From positions 1 through 15,444 of the forward strand of contig CAMNGN010000030.1 in NCBI GenBank assembly GCA_946538475.1: 15,444 bases of DNA, given 5' to 3'. The stretch comes from an uncultured Blautia sp. Its GTDB lineage: Bacteria; Bacillota; Clostridia; Lachnospirales; Lachnospiraceae. The position numbers and the translations under genes were made by a program. Below, in pieces: positions 12,862 through 15,444 of this stretch. The notes below the pieces were generated by a model that was given only the letters and a program-made list of their open reading frames with translations, was not told the origin of the DNA and made no database searches. Within the stretch, counting starts at the first letter, position 1. Every line of letters begins with the position of its first letter.

Positions 12862-15444
12862 TTACTCATTGTCGTCAAAGGATTCCCGGAATTCATCGAT
12901 ATCGTCTCCGTCGTAGTCCGGGTCGTTATCCTCAGCCTTATCCACCAGTTCTTCACCTTCAAATTCCTGCATGGTGTATCCGTGGCGGCCGAAAGATTCA
13001 TCCTCTCTGTCCTGACGTCTTGATTCTCCCTCGATCACGGAACGAATGTCGGTGTCACCGTAATCCACAGTCTCCATGATCTCGACTTCGGTCTGATCAT
13101 CCTTGAGCACTCTGACATCGAGGCCGAGCGACTGGAGCTCTTTGAGAAGAACCTTGAAGGATTCCGGAATACCGGGCTCCGGAATGTTGTCGCCCTTGAT
13201 GATCGCTTCGTACGTCTTGACACGGCCGACGACATCGTCCGACTTGACAGTCAGGATCTCCTGCAGCGTGTAGGATGCGCCGTATGCTTCGAGGGCCCAA
13301 ACCTCCATCTCACCGAAACGCTGACCGCCGAACTGTGCTTTACCGCCCAGAGGCTGCTGCGTGACGAGGGAGTATGGTCCTGTCGAACGCGCGTGGATCT
13401 TGTCGTCTACCAGATGGTGCAGTTTGAGGTAATGCATGTGTCCGATGGTGACCGGGCTGTCAAAATACTCGCCGGTACGGCCGTCTCTCAGACGAACCTT
13501 GCCGTCCCTGGAGATCGGGACGCCTTTCCACAGGGCTCTGTGATCCTTGTGTTCGTCAAGGTACTGCATCACATCTTCTGCAAGGGTATCTTTATATTTT
13601 TCACGGAATTCTTCGAAGTCTTCCGTATTGACATAATCGTTGGCAAGTTCAAGGGTATCCTGGATATCCTGCTCGTTGGCGCCTGCAAAAACGGGGGTCG
13701 AGACATTGAATCCGAGGGCTCTTGCCGCAAGGCTCAGATGGATCTCCAGCACCTGTCCGATGTTCATACGTGACGGAACGCCCAGGGGGTTCAGAACGAT
13801 GTCCAGCGGACGCCCGTTCGGAAGGAAGGGCATATCTTCGACAGGAAGTACGCGGGAAACAACACCCTTGTTACCATGACGGCCTGCCATCTTGTCGCCG
13901 ACGGAGATCTTTCTCTTCTGTGCGATGTAGATACGCACCGACTGGTTGACACCTGCCGGAAGCGCGTCGCCGTCATTTTCTTTTGTGAACACTTTTGCGT
14001 CCACGACGATTCCGTATTCACCGTGCGGCACCTTGAGAGAGGTGTCACGCACTTCACGTGCTTTTTCACCGAAGATCGCGCGGAGCAGACGTTCCTCTGC
14101 GGTAAGCTCGGTCTCGCCCTTAGGTGTGACCTTGCCGACCAGGATGTCACCTGCGCGGACTTCTGCGCCGATGCGGATGATGCCGCGTTCGTCCAGATCT
14201 TTCAGTGCGTCGTCGCCGACACCGGGAACGTCGCGGGTGATCTCTTCCGGTCCGAGCTTGGTGTCACGGGATTCCGCTTCGTACTCCTCGATGTGCACCG
14301 ATGTGTAGACATCGTGCATGACAAGGCGTTCGGAAAGAAGGACAGCGTCCTCATAGTTGTAGCCTTCCCAGGTCATAAAGCCGATCAGCGGGTTCTTGCC
14401 GAGTGCAAGTTCGCCGTTTGCGGTGGACGGGCCGTCCGCGATAACTTCGCCCGCTTCGACGTATTCGCCCTGGAAGACGATCGGTTTCTGGTTGTAGCAG
14501 TTGCTCTGGTTGCTGCGGAGGAACTTGGTCAGATGATATTCATCCCTTGTGCCGTCCTCAGCACGGATCGTGATATCCGTCGAAGTGGAGCGCTCGACAA
14601 CGCCTGCACGTTTTGCCACGACGCAGACACCGGAGTCGACCGCGGTTTTTGTCTCCATACCTGTGCCGACGACAGGTGCTTCTGTGGTCAGAAGCGGAAC
14701 TGCCTGACGCTGCATGTTGGAGCCCATCAGCGCACGGTTCGCGTCATCGTTCTGCAGGAACGGGATGAGGGCCGTAGCGACGGAGAACACCATCTTCGGG
14801 GATACATCCATGTAATCGAACATGTTGCGGTCGTATTCCTGTGTCTCTTCGCGGAATCGACCCGAAACGCTCTTACGTACGAAGTGTCCTTCTTCGTCCA
14901 GCGCCTCGTTTGCCTGTGCCACGTGGTAGTTATCTTCTTCATCCGCCGTCATGTATACGACTTCGTCGGTTACACGCGGGTTGGCCGGATCGGTTTTGTC
15001 GATCTTGCGGTAGGGTGCCTCCACAAAGCCGTACTGATTGATCCTCGCGTAGGATGCGAGGGAGTTGATCAGTCCGATGTTGGGACCTTCAGGGGTCTCG
15101 ATGGGGCACATTCTGCCGTAGTGCGAATAGTGAACGTCACGGACCTCGAATCCTGCACGGTCACGGGAAAGACCGCCGGGGCCCAGTGCGGACAGACGTC
15201 TTTTGTGCGTCAGCTCGCCGAGCGGGTTGTTCTGATCCATGAACTGTGACAGCTGTGAAGAACCGAAGAATTCTTTGACGGCTGCCGTCACCGGTTTGAT
15301 ATTGATCAGGGACTGCGGAGAGATATTCTCTGTGTCCTGAGTGGTCATACGTTCACGGACTACTCTCTCCAGACGGGAGAGGCCGATGCGGTACTGATTC
15401 TGGAGCAGTTCGCCCACCGCACGGATACGGCGGTTTCCCAGATG
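12862..15444 (-). CDS. rpoB: DNA-directed RNA polymerase beta subunit, C-terminal 860 residues (5' end outside window)
   Basis: The beta subunit forms the other side of the polymerase cleft and the rifampicin pocket. The frame is open to the right edge, where it begins HLGNRRIRAVGELLQNQYRI (near E. coli residue 447), so roughly 430 N-terminal residues are missing; a GTG at 15415-15417 is an internal Val, not a start. The rifampicin region (about 15180-15260) reads SQLSQFMDQNNPLGELTHKR, with the wild-type residues at E. coli positions Q513, D516, H526 and S531, which suggests a rifampicin-sensitive genotype. The GDKMAGRHGNKGV block carrying the catalytic-site lysines is intact. The protein ends in a strongly acidic tail (about the last 40 residues), matching the acidic tail of beta'. 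Stop is TAA. Confidence 0.99.
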   Translation of the reverse strand, partial: HLGNRRIRAVGELLQNQYRIGLSRLERVVRERMTTQDTENISPQSLINIKPVTAAVKEFFGSSQLSQFMDQNNPLGELTHKRRLSALGPGGLSRDRAGFEVRDVHYSHYGRMCPIETPEGPNIGLINSLASYARINQYGFVEAPYRKIDKTDPANPRVTDEVVYMTADEEDNYHVAQANEALDEEGHFVRKSVSGRFREETQEYDRNMFDYMDVSPKMVFSVATALIPFLQNDDANRALMGSNMQRQAVPLLTTEAPVVGTGMETKTAVDSGVCVVAKRAGVVERSTSTDITIRAEDGTRDEYHLTKFLRSNQSNCYNQKPIVFQGEYVEAGEVIADGPSTANGELALGKNPLIGFMTWEGYNYEDAVLLSERLVMHDVYTSVHIEEYEAESRDTKLGPEEITRDVPGVGDDALKDLDERGIIRIGAEVRAGDILVGKVTPKGETELTAEERLLRAIFGEKAREVRDTSLKVPHGEYGIVVDAKVFTKENDGDALPAGVNQSVRIYIAQKRKISVGDKMAGRHGNKGVVSRVLPVEDMPFLPNGRPLDIVLNPLGVPSRMNIGQVLEIHLSLAARALGFNVSTPVFAGANEQDIQDTLELANDYVNTEDFEEFREKYKDTLAEDVMQYLDEHKDHRALWKGVPISRDGKVRLRDGRTGEYFDSPVTIGHMHYLKLHHLVDDKIHARSTGPYSLVTQQPLGGKAQFGGQRFGEMEVWALEAYGASYTLQEILTVKSDDVVGRVKTYEAIIKGDNIPEPGIPESFKVLLKELQSLGLDVRVLKDDQTEVEIMETVDYGDTDIRSVIEGESRRQDREDESFGRHGYTMQEFEGEELVDKAEDNDPDYDGDDIDEFRESFDDNE

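Noticed and set aside
13876..15249. 457-codon plus-strand open frame opposite rpoB
   Set aside because: Shadow of rpoB codon bias. Its Cys/His-rich translation is an artefact of reading the complementary strand.
15180..15260. Possible rifampicin-resistance change in rpoB
   Set aside because: The main resistance positions (E. coli 513, 516, 526, 531) are wild type. Gly at the position of E. coli Ser522 is within normal lineage variation, since Bacillus has Ala.

Overview
The window is a stretch of bacterial chromosome read almost entirely on the minus strand. In transcription order it holds the 3' two thirds of rpoB, complete rpoC, a three-gene signalling block (Ser/Thr kinase, PP2C phosphatase, a protein of unknown function), then rpsL, rpsG, fusA and the first 108 codons of tuf. 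One gene lies on the plus strand between the unknown-function gene and rpsL: a membrane-anchored serine hydrolase of the class A beta-lactamase fold. The long S12 with an internal insert, the AGGAGG ribosome binding sites, the gene order and the EF-G/RpoC wording point to a Firmicute, most likely class Clostridia and probably Lachnospiraceae. That placement rests on remembered family features, not on a search.

Region by region. 12862-15444 and 9042-12752 encode the beta and beta' subunits of RNA polymerase, separated by a 109-bp gap with a hairpin. An intrinsic-terminator-like stem-loop (8948-8996) closes rpoC. A new promoter (extended -10, 8866-8874), preceded by a TTCACA-N5-TTCACA direct repeat, starts the kinase block (7233-8831, 6375-7199, 5164-6378). 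Its last two genes overlap by GTGA. The block converges on the hydrolase gene (3910-5034) across an unusual 137-bp inverted-repeat element (5031-5167) that contains the stop codons of both genes. At 3807-3874 two near-perfect sigma-A promoters stand back to back, one firing left into rpsL-rpsG-fusA and one firing right into the hydrolase. tuf has its own consensus promoter at 396-424.

The rpoBC, rpsL-rpsG-fusA and tuf genes are transcription and translation housekeeping. In many Firmicutes rpoC is followed directly, or after a small L7Ae-like gene, by rpsL. Here that junction is occupied by a phospho-signalling cassette plus a cell-surface hydrolase, and rpsL has a strong promoter of its own. 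The kinase is predicted to have a cytoplasmic catalytic domain, one membrane span and a Tyr-rich extracellular domain without PASTA repeats. The phosphatase is the obvious antagonist, and the unknown protein is a candidate substrate or effector. Whether the hydrolase belongs to the same pathway cannot be told from sequence. No tRNA, rRNA, CRISPR, insertion sequence or phage gene was seen, and no gap between genes exceeds about 215 bp.
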